Assembly: GCF_029218125.1 (NCBI RefSeq)
Contig: NZ_JARFXX010000005.1
Location: 1-64,000 of the forward strand
From: Oscillibacter faecalis_A
Lineage (GTDB): Bacteria > Bacillota > Clostridia > Oscillospirales > Oscillospiraceae
DNA: 64,000 nucleotides
Reading direction: 5' to 3'
Below the pieces are notes generated by a model. That model searched no databases. It had not been told where the DNA came from and saw only the letters and a program-made list of their open reading frames with translations. The position numbers and the translations under genes were made by a program. Below are positions 1 to 7,810 of the stretch, in pieces (within the stretch, counting starts at the first letter, position 1; every line of letters begins with the position of its first letter).

Positions 1-77
1 CCATCTGCAAACAGTCTAACAGAGGGACCTCCGAAACGCAAGTAATTTTTCTCTGAATTCTATTGGAGGTAACGATT

Positions 78-287
78 TTGAAAATATCGACCTATCACAG
101 CTACGATGAATTGCCGCTGTTCCTCAATGCGGAACTGGTGGCAAAGGTGCTGGGCGTGTCCATCTCCAGTGCCTACGAGCTGATGCACGAAGAAGTATTT
201 CCGTCTGTGCGCGTCGGCAGTCGGTTCGTGGTGCCCAAGGATAAATTCCAACAGTGGGTGGAGCAGCAGACTGGAGGTGCCAGATGA
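78..287 (+). CDS. excisionase-like HTH DNA-binding protein
   Basis: A 69-aa MerR/excisionase-type helix-turn-helix protein (HTH_17 style). It has the pattern 'LNAELVAKVLGVS' for the first helices, then a '..VRVGSRFVVPKDKFQQWV' wing in which a tyrosine-recombinase directionality factor typically contacts DNA. I place the start at TTG 78 because GGAGGT (65-70) lies seven bases upstream; an in-frame TTG at 63 overlaps that ribosome site. The stop overlaps the ATG of the next gene (ATGA at 284-287). Role by context: directionality factor or regulator of IME-1. Confidence 0.8.
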   Translation: MKISTYHSYDELPLFLNAELVAKVLGVSISSAYELMHEEVFPSVRVGSRFVVPKDKFQQWVEQQTGGAR

Positions 288-697
288 GAACTTGGACAAA
301 GCGCGACCCGGTCAAGAACTATTTTCCTCTGCCCAATGAGATCTATCAGTTGGGCTTGTCTCACGGCGCGATCGTTGTCTACGGTTACCTGCTCCGCATC
401 GAAGACCGCAGAACCTATCAGTGCCATCCCAGCTACGCCACCATCGGCAAGGCGGTGGGCATGAGCCGCAACACCGTGCGGAAGTATGTGCAGGAGTTGG
501 AGGAACGCGGGCTCATCCGCACAGAGCGCACCAGCATCATCACGCGGGACGGCCGCAAGCAAAACGGAAGTCTGCTCTACACGATCCTGCCCATCCAGTT
601 TTCCATCGACCAGTTTTATAAGCGGCAGATGGATGCTGTGGACAGGGCAAAGGAACGGCAGCGAGTGGCAAGACGCATGGAGCAGACCAGCGTGTGA
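284..697 (+). CDS. helix-turn-helix (RepA N-term-like) protein
   Basis: A 137-aa protein with a winged-helix core: 'SHGAIVVYGYLLRIED', then 'SYATIGKAVGMSRNTVRKYVQELEERGLI' as a classic helix-turn-helix. This matches helix-turn-helix/replication-initiator A N-terminal proteins common in Clostridia mobile elements. The ATG at 284 has a GGAGGT ribosome site (273-278) and overlaps the upstream stop, so the two genes are translationally coupled. Exact role (replication initiation or transcription control) cannot be decided from sequence alone. Confidence 0.75.
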   Translation: MRTWTKRDPVKNYFPLPNEIYQLGLSHGAIVVYGYLLRIEDRRTYQCHPSYATIGKAVGMSRNTVRKYVQELEERGLIRTERTSIITRDGRKQNGSLLYTILPIQFSIDQFYKRQMDAVDRAKERQRVARRMEQTSV

Positions 698-891
698 AAA
701 CAGCAGATATGTTCTCTGCGTGCTGTTATCATAGGCAACCAAAACCGTGAAGCCCATCAATGCGGCAAGAGAAACAGCAATGGGATCACGCAGCCCAGCG
801 AGGCCGCGACGCCTCGAGACAGCGACGCGCATGAGCGCATCGCTGTCCCGCAGGCTCAGCGTGTCGAAAAAGTCTTTTCTCCCCGCTGAGC

Positions 892-926
892 AAGTTTTCA
901 GAACTTTATAAAAGTTCTGAAAACTT
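892..926. repeat. perfect inverted repeat, 16-bp arms
   Basis: Arms AAGTTTTCAGAACTTT (892-907) and its exact complement (911-926) are separated by ATA. There is no T-run specific to one strand beyond the arms. It could be a terminator for the 78-697 operon or a protein-binding/transfer-origin structure. Confidence 0.7.
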
Positions 927-1113
927 AGGATTTCAATGGCGCAGGACACCCCTCTTGGGTTTCCCGCGCACACTCTTCCTTTCCGTCGCGGAGAATTTAC
1001 CACTTTATTGACAGTCTGCGCCTTCGGGAGCACACCCGACCAAGACCCGAAAGCGGCAAAGTTTGCCGTTCTGATACCCGGCCGCGCAGGGTTTCCGAAC
1101 CGCGCAAAACGCT

Positions 1114-1136
1114 CCGAGGGTAGTGATAGCGCCCCC
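1114..1136 (+). repeat. GAGGGTAGTGATA motif shared with IME-2
   Basis: Reads CCGAGGGTAGTGATAGCGCC and recurs almost unchanged at 21031-21053, with a variant at 21190-21215. All copies lie within 700 bp upstream of a mobC gene. It is therefore a candidate nic/oriT recognition motif; the function is inference. Confidence 0.45.
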
Positions 1137-1333
1137 ATCCAAAACGCCCCGTGTTTCGCCGTGTAAGCCGCTGTGTGCGATCCTGTTGGTGAAGGCAAGT
1201 GTGTACCCGCTTTCACCTGTGAAAACGAACGTGAGCCGTTTGTGCCGGAGGTGTTGAAGCCGAACTTTTACCGTGTGCTGTTTCTTGTCGGAAGCGAGGT
1301 GGAGATGCCTGCAAGCAATGGTCGTCAAAGAAA

Positions 1334-1381
1334 ACAGGGCTCCCGCCGAAGCCCAGCGAAGCGGGTTCGGTGGGAAGAGGA
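1334..1381. repeat. hairpin repeat shared with 21264-21311
   Basis: The 48-bp element starts ACAGGGCTCCCGCCGAA and ends TTCGGTGGGAAGAGGA, with a CCGAAGCCC/GGGTTCGG stem. Position 21264-21311 differs by only a few bases, and a diverged copy on the other strand is at 55642-55690. It is a dispersed, structured non-coding element rather than a gene. Confidence 0.7.
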
Positions 1382-1652
1382 GACGCAGCGGGATGAGTGA
1401 GTTTTCGCCGCTTTCGGCGGAAATGAGGGATATGGAGCTTGCGCCGACGAAAAGCAGGATAAAGGGCTGGCGTCGGAACCGACGCTCTGCCCAATCACTC
1501 CTGCCCGCAGTGCGGGCAGTTGACGGAGGTTTCAACGCAGGCGGTTGTGGCGTCTATTCGGAAGATTTTTTGTACGATTGGCGTCTAACGTCCGTGAAAA
1601 GCCGATGAATACAGACTTTTCGACGGCGTCTTAGTGAGAAAGAAGGCATTTT

Positions 1653-2066
1653 ATGAGTGATAACAAGGATCGCTTGACCTATCGGCCGGAACCGGAGACC
1701 AAGCAAAAAATAGAACGGTGGTATCAGGAAGATAACTGCCGCAGCAAAAACGAGTTCATCGAAAAGGCGGTGAACTGCTACGCGGATATGCTGGCCGCAG
1801 GCGAAAGCACCGCGCTGCCCCGTGCGGTGCAATCCGCCATCGACGCGCGGCTGAAACTCTTCGAGGATCGCATCGCGTCGCTGCTCTACAAGCAGGCAGT
1901 GGAGATGGACATGGCGATGTCCATCCTCCTGCAAAGCCTCAACGTGAGCGAGGAAGTGCTGCGACAGGAACGGGCCAAGAGCATCGCCGCCGTCAAGCGC
2001 ACTAACGGTCAGCTGCGGTTGGAGCAGAAGCTCCGTGAGCTGGAGAGCGAAGCATGGCAAGGCTGA
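1653..2066 (+). CDS. relaxosome accessory protein (MobC-like)
   Basis: A 137-aa protein. The N-terminus 'LTYRPEPETKQKIERWYQEDNCRSKNEFIEKAVNCY' has the strand-helix-helix pattern of ribbon-helix-helix DNA-binding proteins, followed by a long charged helical region. It overlaps the relaxase start by 13 bp, so the two are translationally coupled. Together with the relaxase it would recognise and nick oriT. The assignment rests on fold pattern and position, not on a catalytic motif. Confidence 0.7.
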   Translation: MSDNKDRLTYRPEPETKQKIERWYQEDNCRSKNEFIEKAVNCYADMLAAGESTALPRAVQSAIDARLKLFEDRIASLLYKQAVEMDMAMSILLQSLNVSEEVLRQERAKSIAAVKRTNGQLRLEQKLRELESEAWQG

Positions 2067-4018
2067 TTGTCAAAAGTCCGTACATCAAGTGCGGCACTGG
2101 GCAAAGCGCTGGCGGGTACCTCAAGTACATCGCGACGCGGGAGCGGGTGGAGATTATCCCGGATGACCGTCCGCCCACCAACAAGCAGACGCAGCTCATC
2201 GCGAAATTGGTGAAGGATTTTCCTGACGCAAAAGAGCTGATGGAGTACGAGGACTACAGCTCACACCCGACAAAAGCAACGGCGTCCGCGCTCATCACGC
2301 TGGCGCTGGAATCGAATTGGGACAGGCTCTCCTCGATGGATGGCTACGCCAAGTACATCGCCCTGCGGCCCAGAGCGGAGCGGTTGGGGGAACACGGTCT
2401 CTTCGGTGACGATGACGATGTGGATTTGAGCAGAGTCATGGATGAACTGGATCACTACACCGGCAATGTGTGGACGCACATCATCTCCCTTCACCGGGAG
2501 GATGCGGAGCGGCTTGGCTACAACCACGCGGAGGCGTGGCGCACATTACTGCGTACCCACCGCAATGACATCGCCGCGGCGATGAAGATTCCGCCGGAGG
2601 ACTTTCACTGGTACGCCGCCTTCCATGACGAAGGGAATCATCCCCATGTCCACATGATGGCGTGGTCGGTGAAAACGAATCAGGCGTACCTGTCCAAAGA
2701 TGGTATCCAGCAGATCAAGTCCACGCTGACCAACCAGATTTTCCGACAGGAGTTGCTGCACGTCTATGAGCAGAAAAGCAAATCCCGTGATGAGCTGGTA
2801 CGGGAAGCGCGGCGGACAATGCTGGAACTGGTGCAGACCATGCGGGGGATGACCTGCATCCACCCAGAGGCGGAGCAGATGATCTGGAAACTCTCCAAAC
2901 AACTCAGCATCGTAGCGGGCAAGAAAACCTACGGCTATCTGCCGAAGCCGATGAAAAAGTTGGTGGATGAGATCGTCGACCAAATGGCGCGGCTGCCCAC
3001 TGTGGATGCGTGTTACCAGACATGGTGGGAACTGCAATGTCAGGTGGAGGATTACTATTCCGAGGGGAAGAAACGTCTGCGCCCACCGCTGTCTCAGCAA
3101 AAGGAGTTCCGCCAGATCAAGAACGCCGTCATCCGTGAGGCGGAGCATATTCGCATGAACAGAATTTCCTTTGAGGACGCGGAAATGCAGGATGACGGCG
3201 AGCAGATCAGCGCCTACGCCATGAGCTACGAGTGCCAGAATCTGCAAAGCATGGCGAACGATGACAGTTTCCCTCTGGAGGAACGGGATGAAGCGGCGGA
3301 GCAGTTGGAGCAGCTTGCGGAGGATGGTGACGCATACGCCCAATACGTCATCGGCACGGCGTATCGTGACGGCGGACTGCTGATTCACGACATGGTCAAA
3401 GCACAAAAGTTCTTGGAACGCGCCGCCGAGCAGGAAATCGATGCGGCGCAGTACGCCCTCGGCAAGCTGTATCTCTCTGATGATGCAGATGTGCACGATC
3501 CTGCCAAGGGCATCTATTGGCTGAAACGCTCAGCTGACAGTGGCAACGATTACGCTGCCTACCGGCTGGGCAAGGAATATCTCAGCGGCAAAAATGTGTC
3601 AAAAGGCACTTCGACTGCGGCGGAATACCTGCGGCAGGCCGCGGATAACGGCAGCGCCTACGCACAGTATCTGTTGGGCAAGCTGACCCTCATGGGTGAG
3701 GGCGTTCCGAAGGACATGGACGCCGCCTACGAATGGTTCGCGGCGGCGCGGGATAACGGCCACGCCTACGCGGAATTTTTCATGAAACGCATGGAGCGCG
3801 GCGAACAGGAGCCGCCCTCCGTCCTGCTGGCCTCTACCCGACTGCTCTACCACATGGGCAATATCTTTCGGGACAACGCCCCGGCTCCCGCTGCCAACGG
3901 CATCCAAATCGACCGAAAGCGGCTGGCGCAGCTGCGGCAAAAGCGCGTCGCCCTCGGCCACAAGCCGGACGATCACGAGTTGGAACAGCAACAGGGATTT
4001 TCAATGAAATTCCATTGA
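2054..4018 (+). CDS. MobP3-type relaxase with C-terminal Sel1 repeats
   Basis: A 654-aa conjugative relaxase. The metal-binding HUH motif is seen as 'HDEGNHPHVHMMAW' at about residues 190-203, and the N-terminus 'MARLIVKSPYIKCG' is typical of the MobP3/MobL group. From about residue 420 to 585 there are four or five Sel1-like repeats ('AQYVIGTAYRDGG', 'AQYALGKLYLSDD', 'AAYRLGKEYLSGK', 'AQYLLGKLTLMGEG'), a helical solenoid used in protein contacts. It would cleave the transferred strand at oriT and stay bound to its 5' end through a tyrosine. It is coupled to the upstream mobC-like gene. Confidence 0.9.
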   Translation: MARLIVKSPYIKCGTGQSAGGYLKYIATRERVEIIPDDRPPTNKQTQLIAKLVKDFPDAKELMEYEDYSSHPTKATASALITLALESNWDRLSSMDGYAKYIALRPRAERLGEHGLFGDDDDVDLSRVMDELDHYTGNVWTHIISLHREDAERLGYNHAEAWRTLLRTHRNDIAAAMKIPPEDFHWYAAFHDEGNHPHVHMMAWSVKTNQAYLSKDGIQQIKSTLTNQIFRQELLHVYEQKSKSRDELVREARRTMLELVQTMRGMTCIHPEAEQMIWKLSKQLSIVAGKKTYGYLPKPMKKLVDEIVDQMARLPTVDACYQTWWELQCQVEDYYSEGKKRLRPPLSQQKEFRQIKNAVIREAEHIRMNRISFEDAEMQDDGEQISAYAMSYECQNLQSMANDDSFPLEERDEAAEQLEQLAEDGDAYAQYVIGTAYRDGGLLIHDMVKAQKFLERAAEQEIDAAQYALGKLYLSDDADVHDPAKGIYWLKRSADSGNDYAAYRLGKEYLSGKNVSKGTSTAAEYLRQAADNGSAYAQYLLGKLTLMGEGVPKDMDAAYEWFAAARDNGHAYAEFFMKRMERGEQEPPSVLLASTRLLYHMGNIFRDNAPAPAANGIQIDRKRLAQLRQKRVALGHKPDDHELEQQQGFSMKFH

Positions 4019-4108
4019 TTCCACAGGTTAAAAGACCACACAAAGAGTGTATATCTTGAACTGTTGAAATTAATAAGGATTTTCCCAAAAGATGCTGGCA
4101 ATAAAGGC

Positions 4109-5215
4109 TCATCCGTTCAGGAAGGACATGGCCATCAAAAGAATCGTCAAAAAGGTAAAGCTGATCCCAGAAAAAAGAAAAAGAAATTGCTTTCCACCAT
4201 TAGGAACATGGCGTGTATATTCCCGAAAGGTAATGAGGCTTGCCAGCGAAGCTACCAGCGTTCCTGCGCCGCCCACATTGACGCCAACCAGAAGCCCGCG
4301 GGCATCCTGCGTGAAGCGGCTGAGCAAAATGGCGGCAGGGACATTGCTGATGATCTGGCAGGTAAGCGCAGAAATCAGAATGGTTCCGTGGGACAAAAGG
4401 CGGGCGAACAGTACCCGAACAGCTTCCATCCGGGCAAGGTTGCCGGAAAAGGTGAAAAAAGCAGCGAAAGTGGCCAGCAATCCCCAATCTACAGTTTTCA
4501 GCGCATGACGGTCCAACAGCCAGAGCGCCAGAACGATGACAGCCAAGCCAAGAATGTAGGGTACCAGTCGCAGCACCATGGCAACGGCTAAACAGAATAG
4601 TCCACCATAGATAACGGCTCGGCGTGAGTCTACCGTGACCTGTGCTTCCGGCACTGAAAGCTGTTCCTTTGGAAACACTAAGCAGCACAGGAGAATGAGA
4701 ACAGTAGACAGGATGAATGGCGGCAGCATTGCGGAAAAAAATATTTTCGCGGAAAGGTCATAATAGCTGAAAAGATAGAGATTCTGCGGATTGCCGAAAG
4801 GCGTGATCATCCCACAGAGGTTAGCGGCACAGTTTTGCAGAATGAACAGAAGCGCCGTGTGCCTTTCCTGTCCAGTGGAGGAAAGGACAAACCAACCCAG
4901 TGGCAGAAAAGTCAACAAGGCGGTATCATTGGTCAGGAGCATAGAGCCGAACATGGTGATAACCACCAGCGCCGTACAAACGCCCCGGACAGTGGAAAAG
5001 GTGTGTACCATCCGTTGGGAAAGAGCGGAAAAGATATGCAGATCCCGCAAAGCACCCACCACTGCCAGCACACAAAATAGGCAAGCAAGTGTCTTGAGGT
5101 CATAATAACCTAAGTAGTCCCTATCAGGCGGAACAAAAAATGCCGTTACAATTGCAGCCAGTAGTGAAATGACCAGCATGGCATTGGCGTGACACCAAGA
5201 TTTGATCTTACTCAT
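4109..5215 (-). CDS. SLC13/ArsB-type ion transporter permease
   Basis: A 368-aa integral membrane protein with about ten hydrophobic segments, resembling the ion-transporter superfamily (SLC13/CitT, ArsB/NhaD). Notable loops are 'NDTALLTFLPLG', 'CAANLCGMITPFGNPQNLYLF' and 'SNVPAAILLSRF'; the paired N-x-P/T re-entrant motifs are characteristic of the family. I choose ATG 5215 over longer in-frame starts because a purine-rich AAAGGGGC lies just upstream and the extra N-terminus is not protein-like. It faces the relaxase and integrase genes in the opposite direction, as element cargo. The substrate (anion, dicarboxylate or arsenite) cannot be told. Confidence 0.8.
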   Translation of the reverse strand: MSKIKSWCHANAMLVISLLAAIVTAFFVPPDRDYLGYYDLKTLACLFCVLAVVGALRDLHIFSALSQRMVHTFSTVRGVCTALVVITMFGSMLLTNDTALLTFLPLGWFVLSSTGQERHTALLFILQNCAANLCGMITPFGNPQNLYLFSYYDLSAKIFFSAMLPPFILSTVLILLCCLVFPKEQLSVPEAQVTVDSRRAVIYGGLFCLAVAMVLRLVPYILGLAVIVLALWLLDRHALKTVDWGLLATFAAFFTFSGNLARMEAVRVLFARLLSHGTILISALTCQIISNVPAAILLSRFTQDARGLLVGVNVGGAGTLVASLASLITFREYTRHVPNGGKQFLFLFSGISFTFLTILLMAMSFLNG

Positions 5216-5471
5216 AAAAAGCCCCTTTGCGTGAAAAGTGTAGAATTCTGTATGGACGCTTCTGCGAAGAAGATAACACATTTTCGAATGATTTACAATG
5301 GCACTCCGTTGACCTAAGAAACGCAAAAGGCAGTTCAAAACTCGTGTACATTTTGCACTGCTGGAATCAATAAAAGCATTTTCAAAAAAATCGATTTCTT
5401 TGGAAGAATCAGTAGCTTTCCGGCGCAAGGTGTGGTATGTGTTGTGGCTACCAAAGAAAGGAGCGATGCTC

Positions 5472-6626
5472 ATGGCAAAAAAACGTGCAAACGGTGAAGG
5501 CAACATTCGCAAACGCGCAGACGGACGTTGGGAGGGATGATACACAGCAGGCTACCACCCTGAAACAGGAAAGCGCATCATCAAAAATGTGCTGGGTAAG
5601 ACACAGGCGGAATGCAAGGCGAAACTAAAGAAAGCCATTGAGGAAAGCAGAGAATTGGATATCAGCCGCGCAAATGAATATACGGTTGCCACATGGCTGC
5701 GGACGTGGTTTGAATTATATGCCAAACCGCATATCCGCCCCTCCACCATGAACTACTACCACAGGAACATCGAACAGCATGTTGCCCCGGCTATCGGAGA
5801 CATTCCTCTGAACAAGCTTACTACCCGTGACCTGCAAAAGCTCTACAATGACCTACAAAGCAACGGCAGGTTGCGGAAAGTTCAGAAAAAGAAAAAAACC
5901 GGACTGAGCAACTCCACTGTGCGAGGCATCCACATGATGCTGCACAATGCCCTTGACCGGGCGGTGAAAGAAAAACGCATCCTCAGCAATCCCACGGAGA
6001 ACTGCATCATCCCTAAAATTGAAAAACAAGAAATGAAGATCCTCCATCCAGACCACATCAGCGCATACCTTGACGCCGCTGAACGGCGCGGCGCACTCCC
6101 AATGTTTTATCTGGAGCTGGTCAGCGGACTGAGAAAGGGCGAACTGGTGGCGCTCCAATGGAGCGATCTTGACGAAGCCAACTGCACCATCTCCGTCAGT
6201 AAGCAGGCCAGCTGGGACACAGAGGGAAACCTCATTCTGAGCCAACCCAAAACCGGGAATTCCATCCGAGAGGTGTCCATTCCGCAGGATGCCGTGGAGC
6301 TATTGAAGCAGGAGCACACCAAGCACCCGGACAATCCGTGGATGTTCCCGTCCAGCAGAACAGGAGAAATGTACCACCCAGACTCGGTGGTAAACCTTCA
6401 TAAGAAAATCCTCAAGGATGCGGGACTGGAGCATATCCGCTTTCATGATCTCCGACATACCTTCGCAACGCTGGCACTGCAAAACGGAGTGGATGTCAAA
6501 ACAGTATCCTCGATGCTGGGCCACTACGATGCGGGTTTCACCCTCCGCACCTACACCCACGCCACGCGGCAGATGCAGCAAAAGGCCGCGGAGAAAATGG
6601 GCAGCTTTATGGCACAGATTCGATAA
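5472..6626 (+). pseudogene. int: Tn916-family tyrosine integrase with in-frame stop
   Basis: The frame from ATG 5472 (good AAAGGAG upstream) begins 'MAKKRANGEGNIRKRADGRW', a typical integrase arm-binding N-terminus. It meets TGA at 5538-5540 (codon 23) and then continues open for 362 codons. In relatives this position is usually Arg, so a single CGA-to-TGA change is the simplest reading. The catalytic core is intact: Arg in 'SGLRKGELVALQW', 'HDLRHTF', 'GHYDAGFTLRTYTHA' with the nucleophilic Tyr. A GTG at 5589 could restart translation, giving 345 aa without the N-terminal arm-binding domain. It lies beside tRNA-Thr, its probable target. Confidence 0.85.
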
Positions 6627-6641
6627 GTCCCACAGGCAAGC

Positions 6642-6680
6642 AGAGCACCGGAAAGGAAACGGTTTCCTCTCCGGTGCTCT
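6642..6680 (+). terminator. terminator after integrase
   Basis: The stem AGAGCACCGGA / TCCGGTGCTCT extends inward through an AGGAAAC/GTTTCCT arm, followed by TTGG. It sits 16 bp after the integrase stop. Confidence 0.65.
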
Positions 6681-6833
6681 TTGGCTCTTTCCGCACAGTT
6701 CGTTGTGTGGGTCACGGTGTGGGTCGGGCCGGTGTTTCAAGACGGTAATTTTTGAAAAGCGTCGAAGAAAAATGCCTTCGGCGTGAGGTGTAACCGCAAT
6801 TTGTGTGGGTCAAAGCTTTTCTTAAAAGTTATG

Positions 6834-6867
6834 AAAACAGCGGAAATCATTCGATTTCCGCTGTTTT
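6834..6867 (-). terminator. terminator of tRNA-Thr
   Basis: A perfect 15-bp stem (6834-6848 / 6853-6867) with a four-base loop. On the minus strand it ends in TTTT and starts one base past the tRNA CCA. Confidence 0.85.
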
Positions 6868-6868
6868 C

Positions 6869-6944
6869 TGGAGCTAATGATGTGACTCGAACACACGACC
6901 TGCTGATTACGAATCAGCTGCTCTACCGACTGAGCTACATTAGC
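6869..6944 (-). tRNA. tRNA-Thr(CGT)
   Basis: A full cloverleaf on the minus strand: acceptor GCTAATG/CATTAGC, D arm GCTC..GAGC, anticodon arm GCTGA-TTCGTAA-TCAGC (anticodon CGT, Thr), T arm GTGTG-TTCGAGT-CACAT, then T and encoded CCA. Its 3' end faces the IME-1 integrase, so this is the likely attachment gene of that element. Confidence 0.93.
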
Positions 6945-6968
6945 ATATTCACTTTTGGGGTCGCAGAC

Positions 6969-7013
6969 CTGATTCTTACGAATCAGCTGCTCTACCGACT
7001 GAGCTACACCAGC
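6969..7013 (-). pseudogene. truncated second tRNA-Thr (5' half)
   Basis: The minus strand from 7013 has an acceptor strand GCTGGTG and a D arm. It then shares 33 identical bases (6976-7008) with the intact tRNA-Thr (6907-6939), up to the anticodon. Past the anticodon it diverges and no 3' half or T arm follows. The break turns the anticodon arm into the near-palindrome CTGATTCTTACGAATCAG (6969-6986), resembling a recombinase core site. Best explained as a recombination scar of an integrative element. Confidence 0.75.
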
Positions 7014-7106
7014 TTATGAAATTCTGGGGACTGCGTTTGTTCGCGGTGGAATTTTGAGAAGCTTTGAAAAGTATTGCGCTCCCAAATCTCCACATCAGTG
7101 CTAATT

Positions 7107-7135
7107 ACTATAGCATATTTTTTGCGGTGCGTCAA
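7107..7135 (-). promoter_or_regulatory. sigma-A promoter for tRNA-Thr
   Basis: On the minus strand: -35 TTGACG (7130-7135), 17-bp spacer, -10 TATAGT (7107-7112). It reads into the truncated and then the intact tRNA-Thr. Confidence 0.85.
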
Positions 7136-7209
7136 CTGCTTTTCTGAAGCACAAACATATTTTTTGTTGATTGGCTTGCTTGCTGCCAAAGAGTTCCAGC
7201 CCGCCGGCG

Positions 7210-7238
7210 GCATAAGGCGGAAATTATGGCAGATACTA
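7210..7238 (+). promoter_or_regulatory. candidate sigma-G/F-type promoter of spoVT
   Basis: GCATA (7210-7214), 17-bp spacer, then GATACTA (7232-7238). This is close to the forespore sigma consensus (-35 G-ATA/GCATA, -10 CATACTA). spoVT is a sigma-G gene in Bacillus. It lies 45 bp upstream of the spoVT start codon. One mismatch in the -10 keeps this tentative. Confidence 0.45.
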
Positions 7239-7282
7239 CTTCCAGTTAGACATAGGAATCGACTGATAAAGGAGTTTGAGAT

Positions 7283-7459
7283 ATGAAAGCAACCGGAATC
7301 GTGCGGCGCATTGATGACTTGGGCCGGGTGGTCATTCCCAAGGAGATTCGCCGCACCATGCGTATCCGCGAGGGCGACCCGTCACAGATGACATTGGCAC
7401 CGTGGCAGCGTTTCAGCTTCGCCATGCTGGATCTGGCAAAACGGCAAGGCTGGAACTAA
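7283..7459 (+). pseudogene. spoVT: spoVT, 5' fragment (codons 1-33) fused to an element-borne tail
   Basis: ATG 7283 (AAAGGAG at 7268-7274) opens the exact N-terminus of SpoVT, 'MKATGIVRRIDDLGRVVIPK...REGDP', the AbrB-like swapped-hairpin DNA-binding domain. After GDP (codon 33) the sequence leaves the SpoVT family and runs 25 more codons ('SQMTLAPWQRFSFAMLDLAK...') to TAA 7457-7459. The rest of SpoVT is found 19.25 kb away at 26628-27068. A 58-aa chimera could be made but would lack part of the AbrB fold and all of the GAF domain. SpoVT controls late forespore genes in spore formers. Confidence 0.92.
7373..7380. other. left attachment core (GGCGACCC)
   Basis: GGCGACCC in frame GGC-GAC-CC, where spoVT is interrupted. 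The identical octamer in the same frame is at 26619-26626. This is consistent with the short core used by large serine recombinases. Confidence 0.75.
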
Positions 7460-7472
7460 TACATAATGTCGG

Positions 7473-7511
7473 GACGGCCCGACTCATGTCATTTGCATGA
7501 GTCAGGCCGTC
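7473..7511 (+). terminator. terminator just inside IME-2 left end
   Basis: The stem GACGGCC-GACTCATG / CATGAGTC-GGCCGTC has one opposed mismatch and a 7-base loop, then TTTT. It follows the chimeric spoVT tail by 13 bp. In a circular element it would end the recombinase transcript. Confidence 0.8.
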
Positions 7512-7513
7512 TT

Positions 7514-7711
7514 TTACCACCAATATCCAGAATGCTTTGGCGTTTTTTCATCCTTTGCTTTTGCGTGATCTCGTTTTCCCAGAAGCTCATCCTCTCGGGA
7601 TATGGTCGGATCGTACCAATCCGCTTTTGCGTTTGCCCACTCCTGCCATTCAGAAATATCTTCATCCAGATGGGCTACTTTATATGGGCAAATAATTTGC
7701 CATTGCTGCTT
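7514..7711 (-). pseudogene. C-terminal gene remnant
   Basis: The minus strand reads an open, protein-like stretch of about 65 codons ('KQQWQIICPYKVAHLDED', later 'WYDPTISREDELLGKR') to TAA at 7514-7516. A stop lies directly upstream and there is no start codon or ribosome site, so this is a decayed 3' end of an accessory gene. I do not recognise the family. Confidence 0.5.
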
Positions 7712-7810
7712 TTATTGTACAGATTTCGTTTCAGTTTTGCAAGGTTTCTCCGAAAACATGATTGAGCGGAAGACCACACAACAGCGTAGAACGAGAACCA
7801 CTTGAAGTTC

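Larger units (their letters stand above)
698..1652. other. non-coding stretch with repeats, likely oriT region of IME-1
   Basis: About 955 bases without a convincing gene; the long minus-strand frames here have no ribosome sites and no protein-like composition. It holds a 16-bp-arm inverted repeat (892-926), a GAGGGTAGTGATA motif (1114-1136) and a hairpin-forming repeat (1334-1381). The last two recur before the mobC of IME-2. Its place directly upstream of a MobC/relaxase pair suits a transfer origin. Confidence 0.55.
1..6944. mobile_element. IME-1, right portion (left end outside window)
   Basis: A contiguous set of mobility genes: excisionase-like HTH (78-287), HTH replication-type protein (284-697), MobC-like protein (1653), MobP3 relaxase (2054) and tyrosine integrase (5472-6626). 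It ends against a tRNA-Thr gene whose 3' end faces the integrase, the usual layout for tRNA-targeting integrative elements. No coupling protein or type IV secretion genes are visible, so it would be mobilizable rather than self-conjugative unless these lie left of position 1. The left boundary is not visible. Confidence 0.75.

Noticed and set aside
892..926. Inverted repeat considered as an insertion-sequence end
   Set aside because: No transposase, no target duplication and no partner copy in the window.
173..1216. Long minus-strand open frame of 347 codons
   Set aside because: It overlaps two well-supported plus-strand genes antisense and a repeat-rich region, has no ribosome site and no family-like pattern.
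6783..7019. Open frame across the tRNA-Thr genes
   Set aside because: The peptide is a translation of the tRNA repeats, a common false call; the cloverleaf is clear.
7283..7459. Interpretation as a complete small AbrB regulator
   Set aside because: The N-terminus is that of SpoVT, the AbrB fold is incomplete at codon 33, and the missing part is found in frame at 26628-27068.
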